Shown here: one piece after another, positions 44,590 to 53,695 of the stretch | Layout: each line of letters starts with the position of its first letter | Position numbering within the stretch: position 1 is the first letter of the stretch | From: Gammaproteobacteria bacterium | Lineage (GTDB): Bacteria > Pseudomonadota > Gammaproteobacteria > Steroidobacterales > GCA-2729495 | Assembly: GCA_030426355.1 (NCBI GenBank) | Contig: JAUHYQ010000005.1 | Span: 62,001-126,000, forward strand | Length of the DNA stretch: 64,000 nt | Direction of reading: 5' to 3' | Translations under genes and position numbers: made by a program | Notes under the pieces: model-generated | What the model was told of the DNA's origin: nothing | Database searches by the model: none | The model's input: only the letters and a program-made list of their open reading frames with translations

Positions 44590-45869
44590 GCCGCTCTCCG
44601 CACGTCGTCTAGCGCTTCGACTAAGCGATCTACATCGTTATTGTTGTGTGCCGCCGTCAGTGTGACCCGCAAGCGAGAGGTACCGCTGGGTACCGTAGGT
44701 GGCCGAATGGCGCTGATCAACAAGCCGCGTTCCGCGAGTTCCGTACTCATCTGTAGCGCTTCGCGCTCACCGCCGAGTATCACGGGCTGAATTGCGGTCT
44801 GCGAGTCCATAATTTGCAGGCCGAGTTGCTCGGCGCCGCTGCGGAATCGACCAATAAGATCGCGCACGTGTTCTCGCCGCCACTCTTCCTCCCGGACAAT
44901 GTTCAGGCTGACCAGCGTGGCTGCGGCCACGGCAGCCGGCAGGGCGGTGCTGTAGATGTACGTCCGCGCCTGTTGAATCAGAGTTTCAATGAGCGCTTCG
45001 CTGCCCGCTACAAATCCGCCCTGGGTGCCGAACGCTTTGCCGAGCGTGCCGATCAAGACTTGTACGTCGTCGGTGCCAAAAATGGCCGCATCAATCAACC
45101 CCCGACCCTGATTCCCGCTTACCCCGAGGCTGTGTGCTTCATCCACCATTAGCCATGCGCCGTGCTTGCGTACCACTGCTGCGGTAGCCGGGATATCGCA
45201 AATACTGCCGTCCATGCTGAAGGTGCCGTCCGTGACGACCAGGGTGCGCTTGTCATTACCCCGCTCACCGGCGCCTGCGCGGGCGAGCTTATGCGCGAGA
45301 TCCAGAGGGTCGCGATGCGCATAGCGGCGGAAGCGAGCGCCGCTGATAAGCCCCCCGTCCAGCAACGATGCATGGTTGAGCCGATCTTCGAATACGTCGT
45401 CACCCTTGCCGACCAGCGCATTGATCGTGCCGACGTTGGCTGCGTAGCCGCTGGCAAACAACAGACAGCGCGGCCGCCCGGTGAAATCTGCCAGCGCGGC
45501 CTCGAGCTCATGGTGCGCTGCTGTGTGACCGCAGACCAGGTGTGACGACCCGCTGCCGGCACCCCATCGGCCGACACCCGCTGCGAAGGCCTGCTTGACC
45601 CGGTCGTCATTGGCCAGGCCGAGGTAGTCATTGCTGCTGAAATTCAGCAGTGACCGGCCGTTGATTACAACTTCACGGCCCGGCGCGGAGTCCACCACCA
45701 GTCGAGAGCGGTACAGATCTTTCGCTTTGCGCTGCTGCAGTTCGGATTGCAGATTGTTGAAATTGGCCAAGGCGGTTGTCTTTTTCTGGTTATTTGATAG
45801 GCGTGCGGAAAGGATACCGGTGGAATTATAGGCCTGAATGAGCGGGCCGTTTATCGCTGTGTCCGGCAT
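44586..45869 (-). CDS. bioF: 8-amino-7-oxononanoate synthase
   Basis: BioF condenses pimeloyl-ACP/CoA with alanine to KAPA. The 427-residue reading frame has SNDYLGLA, GSGSSHLVCGH, DEAHSLGV and the PLP lysine of TLGKAFG (K278). Known BioF proteins begin near LANFNNLQSE, so the true start may be a TTG at 45770; then the first 33 residues are leader. No clear ribosome-binding site supports either. First gene of the biotin operon. No BirA operator palindrome is recognised upstream. Confidence 0.94.
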   Translation of the reverse strand: MPDTAINGPLIQAYNSTGILSARLSNNQKKTTALANFNNLQSELQQRKAKDLYRSRLVVDSAPGREVVINGRSLLNFSSNDYLGLANDDRVKQAFAAGVGRWGAGSGSSHLVCGHTAAHHELEAALADFTGRPRCLLFASGYAANVGTINALVGKGDDVFEDRLNHASLLDGGLISGARFRRYAHRDPLDLAHKLARAGAGERGNDKRTLVVTDGTFSMDGSICDIPATAAVVRKHGAWLMVDEAHSLGVSGNQGRGLIDAAIFGTDDVQVLIGTLGKAFGTQGGFVAGSEALIETLIQQARTYIYSTALPAAVAAATLVSLNIVREEEWRREHVRDLIGRFRSGAEQLGLQIMDSQTAIQPVILGGEREALQMSTELAERGLLISAIRPPTVPSGTSRLRVTLTAAHNNNDVDRLVEALDDVRRAA

Positions 45870-46030
45870 ATGGTCAGTACAGGACTAATAATGCGGCGCC
45901 ATCTCCCACCCGCGTCTGGTGTAACGCAAAATACACTTTGATGCATATCAGTGATTCCGCGCTGGACGTGCATCAGTGTGAGGTTTCATTATTCGCTACA
46001 TCTTTACCAATCTTAGAGTCAGGAAACAGC

Positions 46031-47104
46031 ATGTCAGAAAACAACAGGACTATCCCGCTTTATACAGCGGGCGGAATGCAGGTTTCCTGCACAGCCGTAA
46101 ATGGTTGTAAAGACAAGGAATCCGCCTTCAAGGTGCGCATGCAAACGCTGGAGAAGATCCGTACTTACGTCACCACTAATGTCGGCTTTGTGCGGTTTTA
46201 CAACGGCAGCGAAGTGCGCGTGGTGGTATTGCCGGAGTATATTCTCAGCGGCTTTTTGCTCGGCGAATCGCACGAAGAATGGCATGAAAAAGCCTGTATT
46301 CGCTACGACGGACCTGAGTATGAATTTCTCGGTAAGTTGGCGCAGGACCTGAATATTTTCCTGTCGGGCAATGTTTATGAAATCGATCCGAATTTCCCCG
46401 ATCTTTACTTCCAGACCTGTTTCATTATCGGCCCCAACGGCGACGTGATCCTGCGTTACCGCCGTCTGACCTCCGCCTTTGAAATGACCCCGCATGACGT
46501 GCTGGACAAGTACCTGGATCTGTATGGTATCGAGGGTCTGTTTCCGGTCGCGGACACGGAAATCGGGCGTCTGGGCTGTATTGCCTCGGAAGAAATTATG
46601 TGGCCTGAGCTGGTGCGGGCCATGTGCCTGCGGGGCACTGAAGTGCTGTTGCACCCGTCCAGCGAGCCGGGCAGCCCCAAAATAACGGATCGCCAGGCCG
46701 CTCGGCGCGCGCGTGCGATGGAAAATCACATCTACATCGTGACTTCCAACACCGCAACCATCGAGAACTCGCCGATTCCCCCGTACACTTGCAGCGCTCA
46801 TTCATGTGTGGTGGATTACAAGGGCGATACCATGGCCGAGGCGGCGGCGGGCGGCGAAAGCATGCTGGCCCACGCCATCCTGGACATCGATTACCTGCGG
46901 GCCCGGCGGCGCCAGGGGGGCATGTTTAACCACTTTTCCCGCCAGCTCACAGACGTTTACGCGATGATGTATGCCAAGTACCCGCTGCACACCGGCAATG
47001 ACCTGCTGCAGGACGGTAAAGTGCTCCCGCACCCCGATCGGGCGTGGTTCCGCAAGCGACAGGAAGATCTGCTGGAGCGACTCACGAAGAACGGATTGTT
47101 ATAG
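46031..47104 (+). CDS. Carbon-nitrogen hydrolase (nitrilase superfamily), atypical
   Basis: A 357-residue nitrilase-superfamily protein. The catalytic Glu is in VVLPEYILSG and the Cys in LGCIASEEIMWPE. The Lys usually found in YRK reads YRR, so the E-K-C triad appears to be E-R-C. SSEPGSPK and a late RARRRQGG region follow. The ATG at 46031 has AGGAAAC upstream; an earlier ATG at 45938 would add 31 residues. It is 55 bases upstream of the molybdoenzyme gene and probably cotranscribed. Substrate unknown; catalysis may be altered. Confidence 0.83.
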   Translation: MSENNRTIPLYTAGGMQVSCTAVNGCKDKESAFKVRMQTLEKIRTYVTTNVGFVRFYNGSEVRVVVLPEYILSGFLLGESHEEWHEKACIRYDGPEYEFLGKLAQDLNIFLSGNVYEIDPNFPDLYFQTCFIIGPNGDVILRYRRLTSAFEMTPHDVLDKYLDLYGIEGLFPVADTEIGRLGCIASEEIMWPELVRAMCLRGTEVLLHPSSEPGSPKITDRQAARRARAMENHIYIVTSNTATIENSPIPPYTCSAHSCVVDYKGDTMAEAAAGGESMLAHAILDIDYLRARRRQGGMFNHFSRQLTDVYAMMYAKYPLHTGNDLLQDGKVLPHPDRAWFRKRQEDLLERLTKNGLL

Positions 47105-47159
47105 TTCTATGCATGCGAGGCTAGGTAATCCTGGCCAATATGAAATGGAGTAATCGCGC

Positions 47160-49907
47160 ATGACCCTGACCACGACCCGCCGGAACTTTGTAGGTGGAAG
47201 CGGCGCCATAGCCCTGTCATTAAAGTACGGTGCTGTTGGCGCCGGCTCGCATGAGCGTGCTTACCGTAACTGGGAAGACGTCATGCGTAACAAATGGACC
47301 TGGGATCGTGTTGTACGCGGCAGCCGGGGCCTGAACTGCACCGGTCACTGTGCTTTCAACATATACGTCAAGAACGGCATTGTCTGGCGTGAAGAGCAGC
47401 AGGGTGAATACGGTCACCAGGGCGATGACACCCCGGATTTTGGTCCGCGCGGTTGCCAGAAAGGTCTGCGGCAGCACAAGCACATGTACGGCAAGCAGCG
47501 GGTGCTCTACCCGATGCGTCGGTTGGGTGAACGCGGCGAAGGGAAGTGGGCACGTATCAGTTGGGATGAAGCGCTGACGGAAGTCGCCGATAAATTCATC
47601 GATATCGCGGTTGAAGACGGTCCCGAGTCCATCACCTTTGCAATGGGCACGGCGATGATTCTCAAGCGTGCTGCATTTGCCGGGCTGTTTCGTTTCGCAA
47701 ATATCACTGGTTGCGTGATACCTGAAACCTTTGCCGGTGTGGGGGATTTGCCGGTTGGTGCCAACATGACACTGGGTATGCCCTTGCCGGGCGACAGCAT
47801 GCCCGCCGTGTTCAAGTCGAAGACTTGCCTGATTTGGGCATGTAACCCGGCGGCAACGCGAATTCCGGATGCGCATTTTTTCTGGGAGGCGCGGTACAAC
47901 GGCACCGAGGTGATATGTATTTCGCCGGACTTCAGTCCGACGGCCGTGCGTTCTTCCAAGTGGGTGAACCCGAAACCCGGAACCGATGCGGCACTGGCGC
48001 TCGGCATGGTGCACACCATGGTGAGCGAAGATCTGATTGCGTGGGATTACGTGCGCGAACAAACCGATATGCCGTTTCTGGTGCGCGTCAGCGATCAGAA
48101 ATTTTTGCGTGAAGCAGATCTGGTGGAGGGCGGTCGTGACGACGGGTTTTATTTCTGGGATGAGACCAGCGGAGCAGTGCAACCAGCGCCTGCAACCGGT
48201 TTTGTCAGTCCTTTTGCACCGCCGCAGCCGGATGCGGAAGAAAAGTCGCTGCTGCTCGGCTCTATGCAGCCCGCTGTTACCGGCATCTGGACGGTAGATA
48301 CGCTTGAAGGCCCGGTTGAAGTGACCACGGTGTTTGAGTTCTTGCGTAAAGAGCTTGAAAACTACACGCCGGAAAAAGTTGCCGAAATTACCGGCGTCAG
48401 CGCTGAGGTGATTCGTTACGTGGGACGCGCGTTTGCGACCCGCGGGCCCGGCATGATTTTTGCGGGTTACCGGGCAAACAAATGGCTCCACGGCGACCTG
48501 ATGCTGCGTTCCTGGTTGCTAATGTCGGCGTTGACCGGCAACACCGGTCGCGAAGGTGGTGGGGTGCAGACCACCCAGTTGCCTCGCTCCGAGGGTTCTT
48601 TCGCTTATGTGTTTGCCGGGCTGGGGCCGCGTCTGCGTATCGCCGCCATTGCCGTGTGGGACTACGCAAACAGCAATGGCCGGGCAAGCAATGAACGGGT
48701 GTACGGCAAGGAATTTGCCGATCATGTTGATCGTCACTATCAGCAGGCCAAAGCAAATCGCTGGATTCCTGACTATGCTGCCAAGCCCTGGCGCATGGCG
48801 CTGATGGCCGGCCACAACCCGGCAAACTGGCGGGCAGGCGGTGAGCAGTGGCGCGAATCGGCATTGGCGCAGGTTGAACTCATGGTGGCCATGACGCCCG
48901 ATATGAGTGCTACTGCCATGCACAGCGACATCGTGTTGCCGGTGGCCCACCATTACGAATTGCAAGACATCACCATGGAGGGTCGTACTCCTTACCTCCA
49001 GGTTATAGATCAGGCAGTACCGCCATTAGGTGAGTCGCGCCCGGACTGGATTATTCAACGTGATTTGCTGAAGAAAATTTCCGAACGGTCGAAGGCGCGC
49101 GGTGTATCCGTTATTAAGGACAATATGTTTGGTCAGCCCATCGAGCGCGATTACGCTAATGCTGATGCGCAGTTCACGCTGAATGGCAAGATTTCCAACA
49201 CGAAGGACTTGGTGGAATTCATGCTCGCCAATCAGCCGGGTGTGCCGAAAGTCAGTTGGGATGAGTTAGCCAGCAAAGGGTTCGTTCGTGTTAACGACTC
49301 GGACGATGTGCAATTTGGCAAAGAGTCAGCCTATAACTATGAAGTTTTAGCCAGTACGCGCGACAAACACCCATGGCAGACGCTTACCGGTCGGCAGCAG
49401 TTTTATCTCGATCAGGACACGTTCCTGAGTGAAGGTGAGGCCTTGCCGGTCTTCAAAGAGCCCCTTAAGAACAGAGATTTCGATTTGCGCTTGAGCATGG
49501 GGCATGCGCGGCATGGCATTCACAGTTGGGCTCGCGACGACTCATTGTTAGTCAGTTTGCAGCGCGGTGAGCCGGATGTTTACGTCAACCCGGATGATGC
49601 CGCTAACCGCGGCGTGCAGGACGGTGATTTGATCCGGGTGCATAATGACTTTGGCGATTTCGTGGCGATGGCGCACGTGAGTTCAAGTATGCAGCCAAAG
49701 CAATTATTCATGTATCACGGCTGGGATCCGATGATGTTCCGTGACAAAAGGAACTTTAGTTCGGTTATCTCTACAGGCGGATTGCTAAAGCCGGTGCAGA
49801 TGGTCGGCGGTTACGGCCACCTGCGCTTCCAGACACCGGACTTTGTCCCTAATCAGACTTATCACGATTGTACGGTGGAATTCGAAAAATTCGCCGGCGA
49901 CGCATAA
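47160..49907 (+). CDS. Type II DMSO-reductase-family molybdopterin oxidoreductase, catalytic subunit
   Basis: A 915-residue molybdoenzyme. The Tat signal has TTTRRNFVGG (4-13). A predicted Fe-S (FS0) segment has C60, C64 and C99, but at the usual His position (four before the first Cys) there is Arg56. The likely Mo ligand is Asp196 in VGDLPVG, which matches the NarG/EbdA type. The fold continues through the NPAATRIPDAHF, PVAHHYE and PDMSATAMHSDIVLP stretches to the C-terminal domain. Relatives include ethylbenzene, sterol C25 and dimethylsulfide dehydrogenases and nitrate reductase. Its partner is the following Fe-S gene. GGAG precedes the ATG. Substrate unknown. Confidence 0.92.
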   Translation: MTLTTTRRNFVGGSGAIALSLKYGAVGAGSHERAYRNWEDVMRNKWTWDRVVRGSRGLNCTGHCAFNIYVKNGIVWREEQQGEYGHQGDDTPDFGPRGCQKGLRQHKHMYGKQRVLYPMRRLGERGEGKWARISWDEALTEVADKFIDIAVEDGPESITFAMGTAMILKRAAFAGLFRFANITGCVIPETFAGVGDLPVGANMTLGMPLPGDSMPAVFKSKTCLIWACNPAATRIPDAHFFWEARYNGTEVICISPDFSPTAVRSSKWVNPKPGTDAALALGMVHTMVSEDLIAWDYVREQTDMPFLVRVSDQKFLREADLVEGGRDDGFYFWDETSGAVQPAPATGFVSPFAPPQPDAEEKSLLLGSMQPAVTGIWTVDTLEGPVEVTTVFEFLRKELENYTPEKVAEITGVSAEVIRYVGRAFATRGPGMIFAGYRANKWLHGDLMLRSWLLMSALTGNTGREGGGVQTTQLPRSEGSFAYVFAGLGPRLRIAAIAVWDYANSNGRASNERVYGKEFADHVDRHYQQAKANRWIPDYAAKPWRMALMAGHNPANWRAGGEQWRESALAQVELMVAMTPDMSATAMHSDIVLPVAHHYELQDITMEGRTPYLQVIDQAVPPLGESRPDWIIQRDLLKKISERSKARGVSVIKDNMFGQPIERDYANADAQFTLNGKISNTKDLVEFMLANQPGVPKVSWDELASKGFVRVNDSDDVQFGKESAYNYEVLASTRDKHPWQTLTGRQQFYLDQDTFLSEGEALPVFKEPLKNRDFDLRLSMGHARHGIHSWARDDSLLVSLQRGEPDVYVNPDDAANRGVQDGDLIRVHNDFGDFVAMAHVSSSMQPKQLFMYHGWDPMMFRDKRNFSSVISTGGLLKPVQMVGGYGHLRFQTPDFVPNQTYHDCTVEFEKFAGDA

Positions 49908-49919
49908 ACGAGGAATACC

Positions 49920-50921
49920 ATGCCCGCACATCAAGTATCGATGGTCATAGACCTGAACAAGTGCATCGGCTGCCAGGCCTGCACCGCAGCGTGTAAATCG
50001 TTGTGGACTGACGAACCGGGGCAGGAGTACATGCTGTGGAACAACGTTGAAACTAAACCCGGGCCGGGTTATCCGCGCTACTGGGAAGACGATGGTGGCG
50101 GCTGGAACGAGGACGGTACAGCCCTGAAGCCCGGCAAGTTGCCCGAGAAGGCAGCCCACGGTGAAGAGATTCCGCTTAACTTTGAAGAGGTCTACTTCAA
50201 GGGCGAAGAGCAGATTCTCAAACAGCAAAAGCCCATGGGTAAGGGCGCCAACTGGGATGAGGACACATCCAGCGGCGACTACCCCAACAACTATCACTTT
50301 TATCTGCCACGGTTGTGCAACCACTGCACCAAGCCGGCTTGTCTGGAGGCCTGTCCCGTTCGGGCGATATACAAGCGTGAACAGGACGGCATTGTTCTTG
50401 TGGATCAGGACAAGTGTCAGGGGTTTCGTGAGTGCAACAAGGCTTGTCCCTACGATAAGGTTTACTTCAATTACACGCAGGGCAAGAGCCAGAAATGTAT
50501 TTTCTGCTTTCCGCGTATGGAAGAAGGCGTTGCCCCGGCCTGTGCGCGGCAGTGCCCCGGACGGCTGCGCTTCGTCGGGATGCTGGATGATGTGAACGGT
50601 CCGATCGACAAGCTGGTTAATCAGTGGAAGGTTGCGCTGCCGCTGCACCCGGAGTACGGCACCGAGCCGAATGTCTTCTACGTGCCGCCGATTTTGCCGC
50701 CGAAGTTTGATGAAAATGGCAACTTTGTCGACGAAAGCGATCCTCGCGTACCGATGGAATACTTGCGCAGTCTGTTTGGTCCGGCGGTTGATCAGGCATT
50801 GATCACCTTGCACGAAGAAATGGAACGCAAGCAGCAGGGCAAAGAGTCTGAATTAATGGATTTGTTAATTGCCCGCGAGTGGAAATCGCTGTTTAACATC
50901 CCCGACGTAAAAATTGCCTGA
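49920..50921 (+). CDS. Four-cluster Fe-S electron-transfer subunit (NarH/EbdB type)
   Basis: A 333-residue ferredoxin-like subunit. Four clusters are visible: C15, C18, C21 and C25; C133, C136, C141 and C145; C166, C172 and C176 (with F169 in place of a Cys, so probably [3Fe-4S]); C193, C196, C208 and C212. This layout is that of NarH, EbdB and DdhB. The stretch VDQDKCQGFRECNKACPY is typical. It has no signal, as expected for hitch-hiker export with the Tat-dependent partner. It starts 12 bases after the catalytic subunit gene. Confidence 0.94.
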   Translation: MPAHQVSMVIDLNKCIGCQACTAACKSLWTDEPGQEYMLWNNVETKPGPGYPRYWEDDGGGWNEDGTALKPGKLPEKAAHGEEIPLNFEEVYFKGEEQILKQQKPMGKGANWDEDTSSGDYPNNYHFYLPRLCNHCTKPACLEACPVRAIYKREQDGIVLVDQDKCQGFRECNKACPYDKVYFNYTQGKSQKCIFCFPRMEEGVAPACARQCPGRLRFVGMLDDVNGPIDKLVNQWKVALPLHPEYGTEPNVFYVPPILPPKFDENGNFVDESDPRVPMEYLRSLFGPAVDQALITLHEEMERKQQGKESELMDLLIAREWKSLFNIPDVKIA

Positions 50922-50948
50922 TAGAGCATCGAGTCCAAGGTATAGATT

Positions 50949-51488
50949 ATGAATTTGTTCGCCAGCGTACTTAAGCTCGTGTTGTTCATCGCTGTATTGG
51001 CGGTGGGCGCCTGCGGCCAGCCCGATAGCGAGGTCGCATCATCGGCTGCCGGGCTCGACATGAGCAAGAGCCCCAACAAAGTGACAGCAGAAGACTATGC
51101 GTTGCAGCCGGTTCCATCCGGCGACGCGCCGCGGGCATCAGTGACGGCTGATGGCAAGGTTGCGCCGTTTGGTATGGCCAGCCGCGCCAAGCGCGAGATC
51201 GCCGCCGCTCCAGCCGCCGCGACGAGTTCGGCTGCCGTGCCTGGCATTTTTGCCACGCAATGCGTGGCGTGCCATGGCGCTGATGCGAAGGGTGTGCAAG
51301 GCCTGGGTCTTGACCTCACGACTTCCGAGTTGGTCGCCAATTCCAGTGCTGCTGAGTTGGTGGAGTTTCTCAAAGTGGGCCGTATGCCGACGGATCCGGC
51401 CAGTGTGACGGGTATTCCGATGCCCGGTTTTGCCTGGCTGCAGCCCGCGCAATTGGAAGAAGTGGCCAGCTATCTTAAAGGTCTTTGA
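50949..51488 (+). CDS. Lipoprotein c-type cytochrome
   Basis: A 179-residue lipoprotein cytochrome. The signal ends in VGAC (lipid cysteine 22), and a Ser/Ala-rich linker of about 80 residues leads to the haem site CVACH (105-109). MPGFAWL supplies a likely axial methionine. It resembles class I cytochromes c. Since type II enzymes usually have a membrane b-haem gamma subunit, it is plausible that this protein takes electrons from the Fe-S subunit here. It starts 27 bases after the Fe-S gene. Confidence 0.88.
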   Translation: MNLFASVLKLVLFIAVLAVGACGQPDSEVASSAAGLDMSKSPNKVTAEDYALQPVPSGDAPRASVTADGKVAPFGMASRAKREIAAAPAAATSSAAVPGIFATQCVACHGADAKGVQGLGLDLTTSELVANSSAAELVEFLKVGRMPTDPASVTGIPMPGFAWLQPAQLEEVASYLKGL

Positions 51489-51489
51489 G

Positions 51490-52242
51490 GTGCATAAACG
51501 GTGGCGTCGAGGTTGGGGTTTAGTTGCGTGTCTGACCGTCATTGTGGGGGGCTGCAGCAGTTCTCCGGAGGACTTTGTACGGTTACGCGAGCTGCCGGAG
51601 CTCGACACACTGTGTCAGTCGGCCCAGCAGGTGGTCGAGCGAACCGGGATGCGTTTTGAGTTGGTGGTGCATGAAGACTTCAATGCCTTCGTCAAGTCCA
51701 AGGCGATTTTAGACGGGCCCAACGGGCCGCAAATTCAGCAGTTCAATTGGCAGGACGAGTCCGGCGATGTGGTGGGCGTGTCCTGCAAACTCAAAAATGA
51801 AAGTCATTTGAACCCTGTATACGGCGATGGAACAGCCGGACCGGCTGGAGTTTGTCAGGATCTGAACCGTGAAATGTTTCGCCTGATATCCGGTTGGGTG
51901 CGCGAACCTGCCTACAAAGAGGTCACGTTTGACGCCGATGAAACGCATACCGATGCGGGTGAGCCTATTATCGGCGGCCCGGACTGGTTATTACCCTTTC
52001 GCATGACATACGTTGACGAATCCGGTGCGCTGCACGTGGCATCCAAGGCCTTTGTGCAGGATTTTGGCGACCCGAGGTACCAGAATGCTCCGGAGCGTTT
52101 TCGGGGAGTCCACTACTGCCACTTTGTCGAGCCCGGATACCTGGCGGCCTTGCTAAACGGCGACAAGGAACCTGGCGCGATTGTTGGTTTCGAGATTGAT
52201 TTGAGTAAATGGTCGAACAGCAACCCCGCGCAAGCAGACTGA
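51490..52242 (+). CDS. Lipoprotein of unknown function in the molybdoenzyme operon
   Basis: A 250-residue protein with a short signal ending in lipobox VGGC. The mature part has four cysteines (in TLCQS, VSCKL, GVCQD and HYCHF), aspartate-rich segments and no haem motif. The GTG at 51490 directly follows the cytochrome stop. I do not recognise the family. It may be an envelope assembly factor or substrate-binding protein, but this is inference from context. Confidence 0.7.
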   Translation: MHKRWRRGWGLVACLTVIVGGCSSSPEDFVRLRELPELDTLCQSAQQVVERTGMRFELVVHEDFNAFVKSKAILDGPNGPQIQQFNWQDESGDVVGVSCKLKNESHLNPVYGDGTAGPAGVCQDLNREMFRLISGWVREPAYKEVTFDADETHTDAGEPIIGGPDWLLPFRMTYVDESGALHVASKAFVQDFGDPRYQNAPERFRGVHYCHFVEPGYLAALLNGDKEPGAIVGFEIDLSKWSNSNPAQAD

Positions 52243-52264
52243 GCAATTACCAGGACGGATACCT

Positions 52265-52864
52265 ATGGATCGTTGCAAGGACCTGATCGATTACAACCAG
52301 CAGTGGGCGGCAGATCGGGTTTCTGAAGACCCGGAGTTTTTTGAACGTCTGTGCGCAATTCAGGAGCCGGAGTTTCTCTGGATCGGTTGTTCCGATAGTC
52401 GGGTGCCCGCTAATCAAATCACGGGTCTGCAACCCGGTGAAGTATTCGTTCACCGTAATATCGCCAACGTGGTTCCGCGAGAGGATGTGAACAGCGCATC
52501 GGTTATACAGTTTGCGGTTGACACCCTGCGGGTGCAGCACATCATTGTGTGTGGCCACTATGGCTGCGGTGGGGTCAAGGCGGCGCTGGGCCCGTCATTG
52601 GAAGACCCACTGGAGTTTTGGGTAGAGCACCTGCGGCGGATTCGCGACAAAAACAGTGACGAGCTCGACGCTTTGCCCGATGAGGATTCGCGGTGGCGAC
52701 GTTTGTGTGAGTTGAATGTACTGACGCAGGCAGAAAACCTTGCGCGGTTGCGGGTGGTGCGTGCGGCTTGGCAACGCGGTCAGGCTTTGGCCATCCACAG
52801 TTGGATCTACGACCTGCGTGACGGGTTGCTGAAAGATCTGGGGTTTAGTCGCGACGGCCTGTAG
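52265..52864 (+). CDS. Beta-class carbonic anhydrase
   Basis: A 199-residue beta carbonic anhydrase. Zn ligands C42, H98 and C101 with the D44-R46 pair (CSDSR) are all present, as are VFVHRNIAN and CGHYGCGG. This is close to E. coli Can. It lies 22 bases after the lipoprotein gene and may be in the same operon; a convergent methyltransferase follows with a weak stem-loop between. Confidence 0.96.
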   Translation: MDRCKDLIDYNQQWAADRVSEDPEFFERLCAIQEPEFLWIGCSDSRVPANQITGLQPGEVFVHRNIANVVPREDVNSASVIQFAVDTLRVQHIIVCGHYGCGGVKAALGPSLEDPLEFWVEHLRRIRDKNSDELDALPDEDSRWRRLCELNVLTQAENLARLRVVRAAWQRGQALAIHSWIYDLRDGLLKDLGFSRDGL

Positions 52865-52866
52865 CA

Positions 52867-52897
52867 AGTGGCCTGCAGACGGCACAACCCGGCCACT
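52867..52897. terminator. Weak stem-loop between convergent genes
   Basis: AGTGGCC and GGCCACT pair across 17 bases, followed by GTTTAGCTTT on the plus strand. The T-tract is poor, so terminator function is only possible. Confidence 0.35.
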
Positions 52898-52923
52898 GTT
52901 TAGCTTTCAGTACGCGGGAATTT

Positions 52924-53676
52924 TCAGACAGGTTTTATTGCAACCAGGCCGCTGTTCTCGCGGCCGTCCAGATGGCCCCAGCCGGAGAAATCCGGGCGGG
53001 CGATAAAATCAGCCCGTTCAACCACAAAGCCCGCTTCTTCTGCGGTGCGCGTAAGCTGATCCGGGCAAAGCAGATTGAGAAACTGCGGCCCTTTGCTTTT
53101 ATCAGGAACCGCAAACGGCAAATAGTGATCCGGTTCTTCAATCTCACCCGGCCAGCGCGCTCCGTTGGCTAAGCGTTCTTCGAACACAGGAATGAAGTTG
53201 CGAAAAATGCCGTAAGGCGTGTCGGCCACAAGGAACAACCGGCCACCCGGCTTTAGCCATCGATACATCTTGGCAACACTTTTCTCCACATCATCCCCAT
53301 AGAGAAAGTGCAGTACACGTGAGCAAAGAAGACTGCCAAAGGTATTGTCCGGCAGGTCTATGTCGGGCAATTTGCCGACTTTGGTTGTCAAATTTGCGCG
53401 CAGATTTTCCGGTGTGCGCTCCCGCAGTATCTGCAAATGTCGCGGTTCCATATCGCAGGCAGTGACCGTGGCGCCATTCTCTAGCGCCCCTATAGTGGCG
53501 ATACCGTAAGCGCAGCCAATCTCAGCAGCCGGTGTGCCGGAATTGCCGGAATACTCGATGAACTCCTTGGCGTAGTCATCGAGTACCAGAAACATCGAGC
53601 CTGTGCCGTTCAGCGTGGGTACAAAACCTTTGACCCACTGCTTAGGCATTTCAGGATGGTCATAGGTTTGGGTCAT
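52924..53676 (-). CDS. SAM-dependent methyltransferase (paralogue A)
   Basis: A 250-residue class I methyltransferase. AEIGCAYGIATIG (SAM motif I), ACDME (motif II) and LFLVADTPYG (post-motif) are clear. It is the paralogue of the 54154-54906 protein: the two match closely over most of their length (YDHP.MPKQW, GKLPDIDLP.NTFGSLLCSRVLHFLYG). A VOC gene lies between them on the same strand, so the three form a run of close genes. Substrate unknown; it could be a small-molecule O- or N-methyltransferase. Confidence 0.85.
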   Translation of the reverse strand: MTQTYDHPEMPKQWVKGFVPTLNGTGSMFLVLDDYAKEFIEYSGNSGTPAAEIGCAYGIATIGALENGATVTACDMEPRHLQILRERTPENLRANLTTKVGKLPDIDLPDNTFGSLLCSRVLHFLYGDDVEKSVAKMYRWLKPGGRLFLVADTPYGIFRNFIPVFEERLANGARWPGEIEEPDHYLPFAVPDKSKGPQFLNLLCPDQLTRTAEEAGFVVERADFIARPDFSGWGHLDGRENSGLVAIKPV

Positions 53677-53695
53677 GATAATTTTGCCTGTGCTA

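Noticed and set aside
47220-48491. 423-codon open frame on the minus strand, opposite the molybdoenzyme
   Set aside because: It mirrors the codon pattern of the plus-strand gene, has no ribosome-binding site and encodes no recognisable domain; the sense gene is certain.
49785-50813. 342-codon open frame opposite the Fe-S subunit
   Set aside because: Shadow of a strongly conserved ferredoxin-type gene; no domain or start signal.
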